DNA of 64,000 nt from contig JAZKGQ010000022.1 in NCBI GenBank assembly GCA_040385825.1, positions 1 to 64,000 on the forward strand. Reading direction: 5' to 3'. Position numbers and translations under genes: made by a program. Source of the DNA: JANNNF01 sp040385825. Lineage in GTDB: Bacteria > Pseudomonadota > Alphaproteobacteria > Rhodobacterales > Rhodobacteraceae. The notes beneath the pieces were generated by a model. It was not told the origin of the DNA, ran no database searches, and saw only the letters and a list, made by a program, of their open reading frames with translations. The stretch's first letter is position 1; each line of letters starts with the position of its first letter. Below, piece after piece: positions 36,114-45,005 of the stretch.

Positions 36114-36833
36114 TCAGGCTTTCAGGGCAGTCAGGGCGGTGGCAAGGTCGATCGCCCCGTCATAGAGCGCCCGGCCAGAGATGGCCCCGGCGATGACTCC
36201 GGTGGCTTGCAACGCCGCCAGATCGGCCAGTGACGACACGCCGCCGCTGGCGATGACCGGGATGGTCACCGCGCGGGCAAGCGCCTCGGTGGCCTGAATG
36301 TTCGGGCCTTGCATGGCGCCGTCGCGGTCGATGTCGGTGTAGATGATCGCGGCGACGCCCGCGTCCTCGAACCGCAGGGCAAGGTCGGTGGCCTGAATGT
36401 CCGTCTCGGTCGCCCAGCCTTTGGTCGCGACCCGCCCCTTGCGGGCGTCGATGCCCACGGCCACCCGGCCCGGATAGGCGCGGGCGGCGTCGCGCACCAG
36501 CCCCGGATTTTCCACCGCCACCGTGCCCAGGATCACCCGCGCCAGCCCCCGGTCCAGCCACGCAGCGATCGTCGCCATGTCGCGGATGCCGCCGCCCAGT
36601 TGGGCGGGCACGGTGATGGCGGCGAGGATCGCCTCGACCGCCGCCCCATTCACCGGGGCGCCTGCGAAAGCGCCGTTCAGGTCCACCAGATGCAGCCATT
36701 CGCAGCCCGCATCCTGAAAGGCGCGCGCCTGTGCGGCAGGATCGTCGCCGAACACGGTGGCTGCGTCCATCTCGCCGCGCAAGAGGCGGACGCATTGGCC
36801 GTCTTTCAGGTCGATGGCGGGGTAGAGGATCAT
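36114..36833 (-). CDS. hisA: Phosphoribosylformimino-5-aminoimidazole carboxamide ribotide isomerase
   Basis: 239-residue TIM barrel isomerase, step four of histidine synthesis. MILYPAIDLKDGQCVRL has the first catalytic Asp, YTDIDRDGAMQGPN the second, and LGGGIRD plus ASGGVSSL the two phosphate loops. Start ATG 36833 matches the conserved N-terminus. hisF follows after 97 bp. Confidence 0.97.
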   Translation of the reverse strand: MILYPAIDLKDGQCVRLLRGEMDAATVFGDDPAAQARAFQDAGCEWLHLVDLNGAFAGAPVNGAAVEAILAAITVPAQLGGGIRDMATIAAWLDRGLARVILGTVAVENPGLVRDAARAYPGRVAVGIDARKGRVATKGWATETDIQATDLALRFEDAGVAAIIYTDIDRDGAMQGPNIQATEALARAVTIPVIASGGVSSLADLAALQATGVIAGAISGRALYDGAIDLATALTALKA

Positions 36834-36983
36834 GCGCAGGCTCCGGCTTGGGGTTGGGTGCGTCTTTGGCATGGCAGGCCGGAAATGCCAAGCACCGGGG
36901 CTGCTGCCTCGCGACCCTACGTCATACTTGCGCGGGGGCCGATTCTTCGGATCATTGCGACCATGCTTCAGGGAGGAGCCAGC

Positions 36984-37370
36984 ATGAAGAAATACCTTTT
37001 GACCGCCGCTTTGGTGGCCTTTGCCGGAATGGCCAGTGCCGATCCGCTGGAAGGCATGTGGCGCACCGCCAAGGATGACAATGGCAATTCCGGCCTGATC
37101 GAGGTCAAGACCTGCGGGGCGGCACTGTGTGGCACGCTGGTCAAGGCCTATGATTCCGCAAACAAATCCATGGAAAGCCCCAATATCGGCCGCAAGCTGA
37201 TCTGGGATACCGTGGCTGCGGGCGAGGGCGAGTATCGCGGCATGGTCTATTCGCCGGACCGCGATGCCGAATACAAATCCAAGCTGGTGCTGACCGGCGA
37301 CAAGCTGTCGGTTTCGGGCTGCAAGCTGGGCTTTTGCCGCGAAGGCGGGGTGTGGAGCCGGGTGAAATAA
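36984..37370 (+). CDS. DUF2147 exported protein
   Basis: 128-residue secreted protein. A signal peptide (MKKYLLTAALVAFAGMASA) is followed by a lipocalin-like DUF2147 domain: DPLEGMWRTAKDDNGNSGLIEV, two cysteine pairs (KTCGAALCG and GCKLGFC) and a C-terminal GGVWSRVK. Function is unknown for the family. Start ATG 36984 has GGGAGGAG. Inserted, with the next genes, between hisA and hisH. Confidence 0.9.
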   Translation: MKKYLLTAALVAFAGMASADPLEGMWRTAKDDNGNSGLIEVKTCGAALCGTLVKAYDSANKSMESPNIGRKLIWDTVAAGEGEYRGMVYSPDRDAEYKSKLVLTGDKLSVSGCKLGFCREGGVWSRVK

Positions 37371-37473
37371 GCAGGCTTCGGGTGGCGTGATGGCCGGGGG
37401 TCGGCAACAGTCTGGGTCAACCTTTGGCCCAACCTTTGGCCCGAGTTTTGGCCGACCCTCTGGAACGCTGCCG

Positions 37474-38352
37474 ATGACCCTGAACGACTGGATACGCCTT
37501 GCGACCCTTTCCCTTCTGTGGGGAGGGTCGTTCTTTTTTGTCGAACTGGCGCTGGTGGGGCTGCCGGTGCTGACCATCGTATGGTGCCGGGTGGCCTTGG
37601 CGGCGGCCTTGCTGGCGGGGGTGCTGGCATTGCGGGGGATGGCGTTTCCGGGGCGGGGGCTGTGGCCTGCGGTGTTGGTGATGGGGTTGTTGAACAACGC
37701 GGTTCCCTTCACCCTGTTCGTGCTGGCGCAGGGGCATATCACCGGGGCGTTTGCCGCCATCCTGAACGCCACCACGCCGCTGTTCACCGTGATCGTGGCG
37801 CATCTGGCGACGCGGGATGAACGGATCACCGGGGCCAAGGCCCTGGGGCTGGCCTTTGGCTTTGCCGGAGTGATCGTGTTGCTGGGGCGCGGGGTGGGGG
37901 GGCCGAGCCTTGCCGCGCTGATGTGTCTGGGGGCGGCGGTCAGCTATGGTCTGGCCGGGGTGTTCGGGCGCCGGTTTCGCCGGCTTGGCGTGGCCCCGTT
38001 GACCAGCGCCTTCGGGCAGGTGGCGGCGTCGACGGGTCTGCTGTTGCCGGTCTGGCTATGGCTGGAGCCACCCTGGCAACTGGGCTGGCCGGGGGCTGTG
38101 CCCGTGCTGGCGGTGCTGGGGCTGGCGTCGCTGTCAACCGCGCTGGCCTATCTGATTTATTTTCAATTGCTTGGGTCGGCAGGGGCCACCAATCTGGCGC
38201 TGGTCACCTTTCTGGTGCCGGTCAGTGCCACTGTGTTGGGCCTGCTGTTTCTGGGCGAGGCGCTGCAACCGGGCCAAGCCGTGGGCTTTGCCCTGATCGC
38301 CCTTGGTCTGGTGGCAATCGACGGAAGGGTGGGGCGATGGATCGCACGGTAG
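37474..38352 (+). CDS. EamA/DMT-superfamily transporter
   Basis: 292-residue inner-membrane protein with ten hydrophobic segments in two EamA halves (LLWGGSFFFVELALVGLP near the start; LGLLFLGEALQPGQAVGFALI near the end). It is probably a metabolite exporter of unknown specificity. Start chosen at ATG 37474; an in-frame ATG at 37387 would add a 29-residue head coded by a short tandem repeat (AACCTTTGGCCC twice, then a variant). Confidence 0.85.
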   Translation: MTLNDWIRLATLSLLWGGSFFFVELALVGLPVLTIVWCRVALAAALLAGVLALRGMAFPGRGLWPAVLVMGLLNNAVPFTLFVLAQGHITGAFAAILNATTPLFTVIVAHLATRDERITGAKALGLAFGFAGVIVLLGRGVGGPSLAALMCLGAAVSYGLAGVFGRRFRRLGVAPLTSAFGQVAASTGLLLPVWLWLEPPWQLGWPGAVPVLAVLGLASLSTALAYLIYFQLLGSAGATNLALVTFLVPVSATVLGLLFLGEALQPGQAVGFALIALGLVAIDGRVGRWIAR

Positions 38353-38561
38353 GCCGGGCGCTGGATGACGCTGATTGGGCCGCCTTGCAGGCGCGCAGCG
38401 CGGTGCCGGGGTTTCACGCCGTCACCACCACCGGCATCGTCTGCCGCCCCGGTTGCCCTGCCCGCACCCCGCTGCGCGGCAATGTGCGGCGCGTGGCGAC
38501 GCTGGCCGAGGCGGTGGCGGCGGGCTTTCGGCCCTGCAAACGCTGCCATCCGCAGCTTTAG
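38337..38561 (+). CDS. Stand-alone Ada-type zinc-binding domain protein
   Basis: 74 residues, overlapping the transporter gene by 16 bp. Four cysteines at 36, 40, 67 and 70 (GIVCRPGC ... FRPCKRCHP) have exactly the 4-27-3 spacing of Cys38, Cys42, Cys69 and Cys72 in E. coli Ada. There Cys38 removes methyl groups from DNA phosphotriesters. Arg and aromatic residues between them are also Ada-like. The helix-turn-helix and methyltransferase parts of Ada are absent, so it could be a minimal methylphosphotriester sensor or repair domain. Confidence 0.82.
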   Translation: MDRTVGRALDDADWAALQARSAVPGFHAVTTTGIVCRPGCPARTPLRGNVRRVATLAEAVAAGFRPCKRCHPQL

Positions 38562-39487
38562 CCGAACACCGACCAGCCGGTCTTGCGGGCCAGAGCCTCG
38601 ACCGCCAGGCTGCCAAGCTGCGAATTGCCCCGCGCGTTCAGCCCCGGCGACCAGACGGCAATCGACGCCCGCCCCGGCGCGATGGCAAGGATGCCGCCGC
38701 CCACCCCCGACTTGCCGGGCAGGCCGACCCGGTAGGCAAACTCGCCCGACCCGTCGTAATGCCCGCAGGTCATCATCAGCGCGCAGATGCGGCGAATGCG
38801 GGCGGGGGACACCATGCGCGGGCATCCAGGTGCCGTGACCAGAAACCGCCCCGCGCGCGCCAGTTGGGCGCAAGACATTTCAATCGCGCAATGATGGACA
38901 TAGGTGCCGATGGTCAGGGCCGAGGGATTTTTCAGATTGCCATGCGCGGCCATGAATTCGGCCAGCGCGATGTTGCGATGCGCGGTCGACAGTTCCGACA
39001 GGGCCACTGCCTTGTTGATGTGGATGTCGTCATCCTCGGCGGCAAGGCGGATAAAGCGCAGCACCTCGGCCAGAATCTCGCGCGGCTGATGGCCAGCAAG
39101 GATGGCGTCGGTCACCGCAATCGCGCCTGCATTGACAAAGGGATTGCGGGGGATGCCGTCCTCGCGTTCCAACTGAAGAATGGAATTGAACGCAAGGCCA
39201 GACGGTTCACGCCCGACCCGGTGCCAGAGCTGATCGCCAAGACGGCCCAGGGCGATGGCAAGGGTAAAGACCTTGGAGATGGACTGGATGGAAAACGGCG
39301 TCGCCCCGTCGCCTGCCGTCAGCGTCTGCCCCGAGGGCAGGGCCACCGCGATGCCGAACTGGGCAGGGTCGATGCGGCCAAGCTCGGGGATATAGTCGGC
39401 GACCTTGCCCCGGTCGGGGGTTGCCGCCATCTGATGTGCGATTTCGTCAAGGATTTCCTGCAAGGCAGGGGGAGTCAGGGCATCCAT
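38558..39487 (-). CDS. glsA: Glutaminase A
   Basis: 309-residue beta-lactamase-fold amidase converting glutamine to glutamate and ammonia. The catalytic pair is S69-I-S-K72 in FSIQSISKVF; NAGAIAV, ALAEFMAAHGN and GLPGKSGVGGGILA are further family blocks. Its ATG lies inside the end of hisH (13-bp overlap), so it is probably co-transcribed with hisB-hisH. It overlaps the convergent Ada-domain gene by 4 bp. Confidence 0.94.
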   Translation of the reverse strand: MDALTPPALQEILDEIAHQMAATPDRGKVADYIPELGRIDPAQFGIAVALPSGQTLTAGDGATPFSIQSISKVFTLAIALGRLGDQLWHRVGREPSGLAFNSILQLEREDGIPRNPFVNAGAIAVTDAILAGHQPREILAEVLRFIRLAAEDDDIHINKAVALSELSTAHRNIALAEFMAAHGNLKNPSALTIGTYVHHCAIEMSCAQLARAGRFLVTAPGCPRMVSPARIRRICALMMTCGHYDGSGEFAYRVGLPGKSGVGGGILAIAPGRASIAVWSPGLNARGNSQLGSLAVEALARKTGWSVFG

Positions 39488-40113
39488 TGCAGGAAATTCG
39501 CAATCAGACGCAGGCCTGCGGCTTGGGACTTTTCGGGGTGGAACTGCGTGCCGACCACGGTGTCGCGGCCCACGATGGCCGTCACCGGACCGCCATAGTC
39601 GCAATGCGCCAGCAGATGGGCCGGGTCGGTGACGCGGAACTGGTAGGAATGCACGAAATAGGCGTGATCGCCGGTCTGCAACCCGGCCAGCACCGGGTGG
39701 GGCCGGTCCAGCACCAGATCGTTCCAGCCCATATGCGGTACTTTCAGGCCGGCGTCGGCGGGGGCGATGCGCAGCACCTCGCCGCCGATCCAGTCAAAGC
39801 CGCGGGTGTCGGCATATTCCCGCCCCCAGGTGGCCAGCATCTGCATGCCGACGCAGATGCCGAGGAAAGGCCGCGCGCGGGCGGTGACAGCCTCGTTGAT
39901 CGCCTCGAACAGCCCGCCATGTTCGCCCAGGGCGCGCCTGCATGCGGGAAAGGCCCCGTCACCGGGCAGCACGATCCGGTCGGCGCGGGCCACATCCTCG
40001 GGGCGGGACGAGACGAGCACCTCACCGGCCCCCATCTCTGCCGCCATGCGCTGAAACGCCTTTTCGGCGGAATGCAGGTTGCCGCTGTCATAGTCCACAA
40101 GGACGGTAAGCAT
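39475..40113 (-). CDS. hisH: Imidazole glycerol phosphate synthase, glutamine amidotransferase subunit
   Basis: 212-residue class I amidotransferase. The nucleophile is the Cys in LGICVGMQ, and the His-Glu pair is in GTQFHPEKS. It feeds ammonia to HisF. Start ATG 40113 gives the conserved MLTVLVDYDSGNLHS. Overlap with glsA, itself a glutamine-hydrolysing enzyme, is noteworthy. Confidence 0.96.
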   Translation of the reverse strand: MLTVLVDYDSGNLHSAEKAFQRMAAEMGAGEVLVSSRPEDVARADRIVLPGDGAFPACRRALGEHGGLFEAINEAVTARARPFLGICVGMQMLATWGREYADTRGFDWIGGEVLRIAPADAGLKVPHMGWNDLVLDRPHPVLAGLQTGDHAYFVHSYQFRVTDPAHLLAHCDYGGPVTAIVGRDTVVGTQFHPEKSQAAGLRLIANFLQWMP

Positions 40114-40154
40114 CTTGGACCTTCCGGGAGGCACGGAGGGGCGGAGCCTCCGGC

Positions 40155-40180
40155 GGGGATATTTGGAAACAGATGAGAGG
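40155..40180 (-). repeat. AAATATCC 3'-UTR motif, copy 2 (after hisB)
   Basis: In the hisB mRNA sense it reads CATCTGTTTCCAAATATCCC starting a few bases after the stop, followed by a GC-rich CCGGAGG segment. Confidence 0.6.
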
Positions 40181-40181
40181 G

Positions 40182-40769
40182 TTAGAGCGCGCCCTTGGTC
40201 GACGGCAGTTCACCCGCCATGCGCGGGTCAGGCTCTACCGCCTCGCGCAGCGCGCGCGCCACCGATTTGAAGGCGGCCTCGGCGATGTGGTGGCTGTTGA
40301 GGCCATGCACGCCGTCGATGTGCAGGGTGATGCCGCCATGGGTGGACAGGGCCTGAAAGAATTCACGCACCAGTTCGGTATCGAAACTGCCGATCTTCTG
40401 GGTCGGGAAGGCCAGGTTCCAGATCAGGTAAGGCCGGGCCGACAGGTCCAGCGCGCAGGCCACCTGGGTATCATCCATCGCAAGGCGGAAATGGCCATAG
40501 CGGCGGATGCCGCGCTTGTCGCCAAGGGCGCGGGTCAGGGCCTGCCCGATGGCGATGCCGCAATCTTCCACCGTGTGGTGATCGTCGATGTGCAGATCGC
40601 CATGGGCGCGCAGGGTCAGGTCGATCAGGCTGTGTCGGGCCAGTTGCGCCAGCATGTGGTCGAAAAAGCCGACCCCGGTGTCGACATCGCACAGGCCCGT
40701 GCCATCAAGGTTCAGGGCGACCTTGATCTCGGTTTCCGATGTGGTGCGGGTGAGGTCTGCAATGCGCAT
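40182..40769 (-). CDS. hisB: Imidazoleglycerol-phosphate dehydratase
   Basis: 195-residue monofunctional dehydratase with the paired manganese motifs DDHHTVEDCGI and NSHHIAEAAFKS. FFDHMLAQLARH and DLSARPYLIWN are further family blocks. It is not fused to a histidinol-phosphatase, as is normal outside enterobacteria. First gene of the hisB-hisH-glsA unit. Confidence 0.97.
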   Translation of the reverse strand: MRIADLTRTTSETEIKVALNLDGTGLCDVDTGVGFFDHMLAQLARHSLIDLTLRAHGDLHIDDHHTVEDCGIAIGQALTRALGDKRGIRRYGHFRLAMDDTQVACALDLSARPYLIWNLAFPTQKIGSFDTELVREFFQALSTHGGITLHIDGVHGLNSHHIAEAAFKSVARALREAVEPDPRMAGELPSTKGAL

Positions 40770-40881
40770 GGGAGCGTGGCCTTCCGATCAGGATTGCCGC
40801 GCTTATAGGGGGCGGGGGGCGTTTAGGGAAGGGATCAGCGGTGCCGGTGCGGCAGGTCATGCCAGCCCCGGCGCAAAACCA

Positions 40882-40913
40882 AAGCGCCGCCCCATCCCTG
40901 GCGCGGCGCTTTG
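40882..40913 (-). terminator. Terminator after tRNA-Gly copy 1
   Basis: 10-bp stem AAAGCGCCGC/GCGGCGCTTT with a 12-nt loop, followed on the minus strand by GGTTTTG. It lies 8 bp beyond the tRNA 3' end. Confidence 0.75.
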
Positions 40914-40920
40914 CGTTTGT

Positions 40921-40995
40921 TGGAGCGGGCGAAGAGATTCGAACTCTCGACCCTAACCTTGGCAAGGTTATGCTCTACCCCTGAGCTACGCCCGC
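40921..40995 (-). tRNA. tRNA-Gly (GCC), copy 1
   Basis: 75-nt tRNA with acceptor GCGGGCG/CGCCCGC, discriminator T and encoded CCA; the anticodon loop TTGCCAA gives GCC. Its sequence is identical to the copy at 41151. Confidence 0.96.
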
Positions 40996-41110
40996 ACTCC
41001 ATGAGCCGGGTGATAGCTGCGGGGGCGGGGGGGTGCAAGGGGAGTTTGCGCGCAATCTTGCGACGATTTTCGGCGGTGTGTTGTGGGGGGGGAGGGGGCG
41101 ATCAAAAGGC

Positions 41111-41136
41111 AACGGCCGCCCCGCAGGACGGCCGTT
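41111..41136 (-). terminator. Terminator after tRNA-Gly copy 2
   Basis: 8-bp stem AACGGCCG/CGGCCGTT with a 10-nt loop, followed by GCCTTTTG on the minus strand, 14 bp after the tRNA. It suggests that the two tRNA-Gly genes are separate transcription units. Confidence 0.75.
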
Positions 41137-41150
41137 CGCTGTGGTCCGGT

Positions 41151-41225
41151 TGGAGCGGGCGAAGAGATTCGAACTCTCGACCCTAACCTTGGCAAGGTTA
41201 TGCTCTACCCCTGAGCTACGCCCGC
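41151..41225 (-). tRNA. tRNA-Gly (GCC), copy 2
   Basis: 75-nt tRNA identical to the copy at 40921, with anticodon GCC and encoded CCA. The 155-bp spacer between the copies contains the terminator of this copy and presumably the promoter of the other. Confidence 0.96.
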
Positions 41226-41318
41226 ACCGATCAGACTGGCGGTGATCTATAAACAGGCGCGCCGGGTTGCAAGGGGTAAAACGCGCGCCACCCAAAGAAA
41301 GCGGCGCGCGGGCGGGCG

Positions 41319-44300
41319 CTATTCCAGTTCTACCAGCAGATCCTTGGCGTCGATCTGGGCACCGGGATGCACATGCAGCGCCTTGACCACGGCGCTGCGG
41401 TCGGCATGCAGCCCGGTTTCCATCTTCATCGCCTCGATGGTCAGCAGCAGATCGCCCGCATTGACCTTTTGCCCCACGCTGACCGCGATGGAGGCGATGG
41501 AGCCGGGCATCGGCGCGCCGACATGGCCTGCGTTGCCGTCCATCGCCTTGGGCTTGATCGCGGCCTTGGCCTTGATCGCGCGGTTCGGCACCCGGATCAC
41601 GCGGGGCTGGCCGTTCAGCTCAAAGAACACCTTCACATCGCCGTCGTCGGTGGATTCTCCAACCGCTTGCAGGCGGATTTCCAACTGCTTGCCGGGGTCG
41701 ATTTCTGTGGTGATTTCCTCGCCCGAGTCCATGCCGTAAAAGAACGTCTTGGTCGGCAGGGCGCGCACCGGGCCATAAAGGCGGTGGCGGGTGCGGTAAT
41801 CGAGGAACACCTTGGGATACATCAGGTATCCGTTCAGATCCTCGTCATCCAGCGTCTCGCCTTCGGCCTCTTCCTTGCCGACGCCAAGGTCAGCCTCCAG
41901 CTTGGAGCGCACGGCCTCAAGATCCACCGGGGGCATGCCTGCACCGGGGCGCGTGGTCAGGGGGGCAGCCCCCTTCAGCACCTTGGCCTGGATGCCCGCA
42001 GGCCAGCCGCCATGCGGTTGGCCAAGGTTGCCGTGCAGCATGTCGACCACCGATTCCGGGAAGGCCACATCGACGGCGGGGTCTTCGACCTGCGCGCGCG
42101 TCAGACCTTGGGCCACCATCATCAGCGCCATGTCGCCCACCACCTTGGAGGACGGCGTGACCTTGACGATGTCGCCGAACATCTGGTTGGCGTCGGCATA
42201 GGCCTGCGCCACTTCGTGCCAGCGGTCTTCAAGGCCCAAGGACCGGGCCTGCGCCTTGAGGTTGGTGAACTGGCCCCCCGGCATTTCGTGCAGATAAACC
42301 TCGGACGCCGGGGCCGGCAGGCCGGATTCAAACGCCGCATACTGGTTGCGGACCTGTTCCCAATAGTTGGAAAGCTGGCGGATCGCGGCAATGTCCAGCC
42401 CGGTGTCGCGTTCGGTGTGGCGCAGCGCCTCGACGATCGACCCAAGGCAGGGCTGCGAGGTGCCGCCCGAAAACGCATCCATCGCCGCGTCCACCGCATC
42501 GACGCCCGCATCGCAGGCCGCAAGGATGGTGGCTGCGGCAGAGCCGGAGGTGTCATGCGTGTGGAAATGGATCGGCAGGCCGACCTCTTGCTTCAGCGCC
42601 TTGACCAGCACCTTGGCGGCAGAGGGTTTCAGCAGCCCCGCCATGTCCTTGAGGCCCAGGATATGCGCGCCTGCCGCCTTCAGCTCCAATCCCCGGCTGA
42701 CATAGTATTTCAGATCGTATTTCGACCGGGCCGGGTCCAGCAGATCGCCGGTATAGCAGATCGCCCCTTCGCAGACCTTGCCGGCCTCAACCACCGCGTC
42801 CATCGCGACGCGCATGTTTTCCACCCAGTTGAGGCTGTCAAACACCCGGAACACATCTACCCCGGTCAGGGCGGCCTGTTTGACGAAGGCCTGCACCACG
42901 TTGTCAGGATAGTTGGTGTAGCCCACGCCATTGGACCCGCGCAGCAGCATTTGCGTCATCACATTGGGCATGGCGGCGCGCAGGTCGCGCAGGCGCTGCC
43001 AGGGGCATTCCTGCAAGAACCGGTAGGCCACGTCGAACGTGGCCCCGCCCCAGCATTCCACCGAAAACAGCCCCGGCATGTTGGCCGCATAGGTCGGCGC
43101 AACCCGGATCATGTCGATCGACCGCATCCGGGTCGCCAGCAGGGATTGGTGCCCGTCGCGCATGGTGGTGTCGGTGATCAGCACCTTTTTCTGCGCGCGC
43201 AGCCAGTCGGCCACCGCCTGCGGGCCTTTTTGTTCCAGCAGGTTGCGGGTGCCCATCGACGGCTCGCCCATCAGGGGCGGGGCTTTGGGGGTTTTCACCT
43301 CGGCGGCCGGTTTCGGTCGGCCGGCGGTTTCGGGGTGCCCGTTGACGGTGATGTCGGCGATATAGGTCAGGATCTTGGTCGCCCGATCCCGGCGGGTCTT
43401 GAACTGGAACAGCTCTGGCGTGGTGTCGATGAACTTCGTCGTATAGGTGTCATCAAGGAAGGTCGGGTGCTTCAACAGGTTGATGACAAATTCGATATTG
43501 GTCGAAACCCCCCGGATGCGGAATTCGCGCAAGGCCCGGTCCATCCGTGCAATCGCCTTTTCCGGCGTCTGCGCATGGGCGGTGACCTTGACCAGCAGGC
43601 TGTCATAATAGCGGGTGATCACCCCCCCCGCATAGGCCGTGCCGCCATCCAGCCGGATGCCGTTGCCGGTGGCGCTGCGATACGCCGTCAGGCGGCCATA
43701 GTCGGGGATGAAGTTGTTCAGCGGGTCTTCCGTCGTCACCCGGCATTGCAGGGCATGACCGTTCAGCGGAATGTCCTCTTGCCGCGCAACCCCGGTGGCC
43801 TCGGCCAGCGTCTTGCCTTCCTCGATCAGAATCTGGGCCTGAACGATGTCGATGCCGGTGATCTGTTCGGTGACGGTATGTTCAACCTGAACGCGGGGGT
43901 TCACCTCGATGAAGAAAAACTGCTGGCTGTCCATGTCCATCAGGAATTCGACCGTGCCGGCGCATTCGTAACCCACATGGGCGCAGATGCGGCGGCCCAA
44001 CTCGCAGACTTCGGCGCGCTGTTCGGCGGTCAGGTAGGGGGCAGGGGCGCGTTCCACCACCTTCTGGTTGCGGCGCTGCACGGTGCAGTCGCGTTCCCAC
44101 AGGTGATAGATGTTGCCGTGCTTGTCGCCAAGGATCTGCACCTCGACATGCCGCGCGCGCAGGATCATCTTTTCCAGATAGCCCTCGCCGTTGCCAAAGG
44201 CGGCCTCGGCCTCGCGCCGGCCCTCGCGGACCTTCATTTCCAGCTCGTCTTCCGACAGAATCGGGCGCATGCCCCGCCCGCCGCCGCCCCAGGACGCTTT

Positions 44301-44780
44301 CAGCATCAGCGGATAGCCGACCTCCGCCGCCTGTTTCTTGATCAGGGCCATGTCGTCGCCCAGCACGTCGGTTGCCGGAATCACCGGAACGCCAGCCTCC
44401 ATCGCCACCCGCCGGGCCGAGGCCTTGTCGCCCAGGGCGCGCATGGTTTCCGCCGTGGGACCGATGAAGGTGATCCCCGCGCCCTCGCAAGCATCGACAA
44501 AATCAGGGTTTTCCGACAAAAGGCCGTAGCCGGGGTGAATGGCGTCGGCCCCGGCCATCTTGGCGACCCGGATGATTTCCGGGATCGACAGATACGCGCC
44601 CACCGGCGACAGGCCCTCGCCGATCCGGTAGGCCTCATCCGCTTTGAAACGGTGCAGGCTCAGCTTGTCTTCCTCGGCAAAGACCGCGACGGTTTTCTTG
44701 CCCATCTCATTGGCGGCGCGCATCACGCGGATGGCGATTTCGCCCCGGTTGGCGATCAGGATTTTCTGGAATTCGGGCAC
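41319..44780 (-). CDS. pyc: Pyruvate carboxylase
   Basis: 1153-residue biotin enzyme that carboxylates pyruvate to oxaloacetate. The order is the full single-chain layout: biotin carboxylase (1-450; KILIANRGEIAIRV, SWGGGGRGMR, EVNPRVQVEHTVTE), carboxyltransferase (about 535-800; DTTMRDGHQSLLATRMR, with the metal-binding HFHTHDTSG), allosteric linker, and biotin carrier domain with the acceptor Lys1119 in EAMKMETG. It is a single gene with about 225 bp to the divergent uvrD. Length is normal for the alpha-4 form. Confidence 0.98.
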   Translation of the reverse strand: MPEFQKILIANRGEIAIRVMRAANEMGKKTVAVFAEEDKLSLHRFKADEAYRIGEGLSPVGAYLSIPEIIRVAKMAGADAIHPGYGLLSENPDFVDACEGAGITFIGPTAETMRALGDKASARRVAMEAGVPVIPATDVLGDDMALIKKQAAEVGYPLMLKASWGGGGRGMRPILSEDELEMKVREGRREAEAAFGNGEGYLEKMILRARHVEVQILGDKHGNIYHLWERDCTVQRRNQKVVERAPAPYLTAEQRAEVCELGRRICAHVGYECAGTVEFLMDMDSQQFFFIEVNPRVQVEHTVTEQITGIDIVQAQILIEEGKTLAEATGVARQEDIPLNGHALQCRVTTEDPLNNFIPDYGRLTAYRSATGNGIRLDGGTAYAGGVITRYYDSLLVKVTAHAQTPEKAIARMDRALREFRIRGVSTNIEFVINLLKHPTFLDDTYTTKFIDTTPELFQFKTRRDRATKILTYIADITVNGHPETAGRPKPAAEVKTPKAPPLMGEPSMGTRNLLEQKGPQAVADWLRAQKKVLITDTTMRDGHQSLLATRMRSIDMIRVAPTYAANMPGLFSVECWGGATFDVAYRFLQECPWQRLRDLRAAMPNVMTQMLLRGSNGVGYTNYPDNVVQAFVKQAALTGVDVFRVFDSLNWVENMRVAMDAVVEAGKVCEGAICYTGDLLDPARSKYDLKYYVSRGLELKAAGAHILGLKDMAGLLKPSAAKVLVKALKQEVGLPIHFHTHDTSGSAAATILAACDAGVDAVDAAMDAFSGGTSQPCLGSIVEALRHTERDTGLDIAAIRQLSNYWEQVRNQYAAFESGLPAPASEVYLHEMPGGQFTNLKAQARSLGLEDRWHEVAQAYADANQMFGDIVKVTPSSKVVGDMALMMVAQGLTRAQVEDPAVDVAFPESVVDMLHGNLGQPHGGWPAGIQAKVLKGAAPLTTRPGAGMPPVDLEAVRSKLEADLGVGKEEAEGETLDDEDLNGYLMYPKVFLDYRTRHRLYGPVRALPTKTFFYGMDSGEEITTEIDPGKQLEIRLQAVGESTDDGDVKVFFELNGQPRVIRVPNRAIKAKAAIKPKAMDGNAGHVGAPMPGSIASIAVSVGQKVNAGDLLLTIEAMKMETGLHADRSAVVKALHVHPGAQIDAKDLLVELE

Positions 44781-45005
44781 GTTTCACCTCTGCGTGATCT
44801 CGCGGACCGTCCCACCTTAGGCGCGCTGCGGTGCAGCGCAAGTCTGCGCGCCGCCGAAATGCAAAGTTTTGCGAAATATTCAGGCAGAGTTTTGCAACTG
44901 CAAAGTTTTTGGGCGGGCCGGGCCGGGGCAGGGGCCAAGGAAAATTGCGAACATTACAAGAACAGTTCTTTAATTCCCCGCAGCGCCGCGCTAGACTGAC
45001 TCTTT

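Noticed and set aside
37417..37455. Tandem AACCTTTGGCCC repeat as an operator before the DMT gene
   Set aside because: Only two exact copies plus a degenerate one, and they could equally be coding for an N-terminal extension; too little to call a site.
41367..44999. A 1210-codon open frame antisense to pyc, and other long frames opposite or out of phase with real genes
   Set aside because: High GC content keeps shadow frames open. Their translations are rich in Arg, Pro, Ala, His and Gly, lack family motifs, and mirror pyc, uvrD, kef, mur and the 23940-27053 gene exactly.
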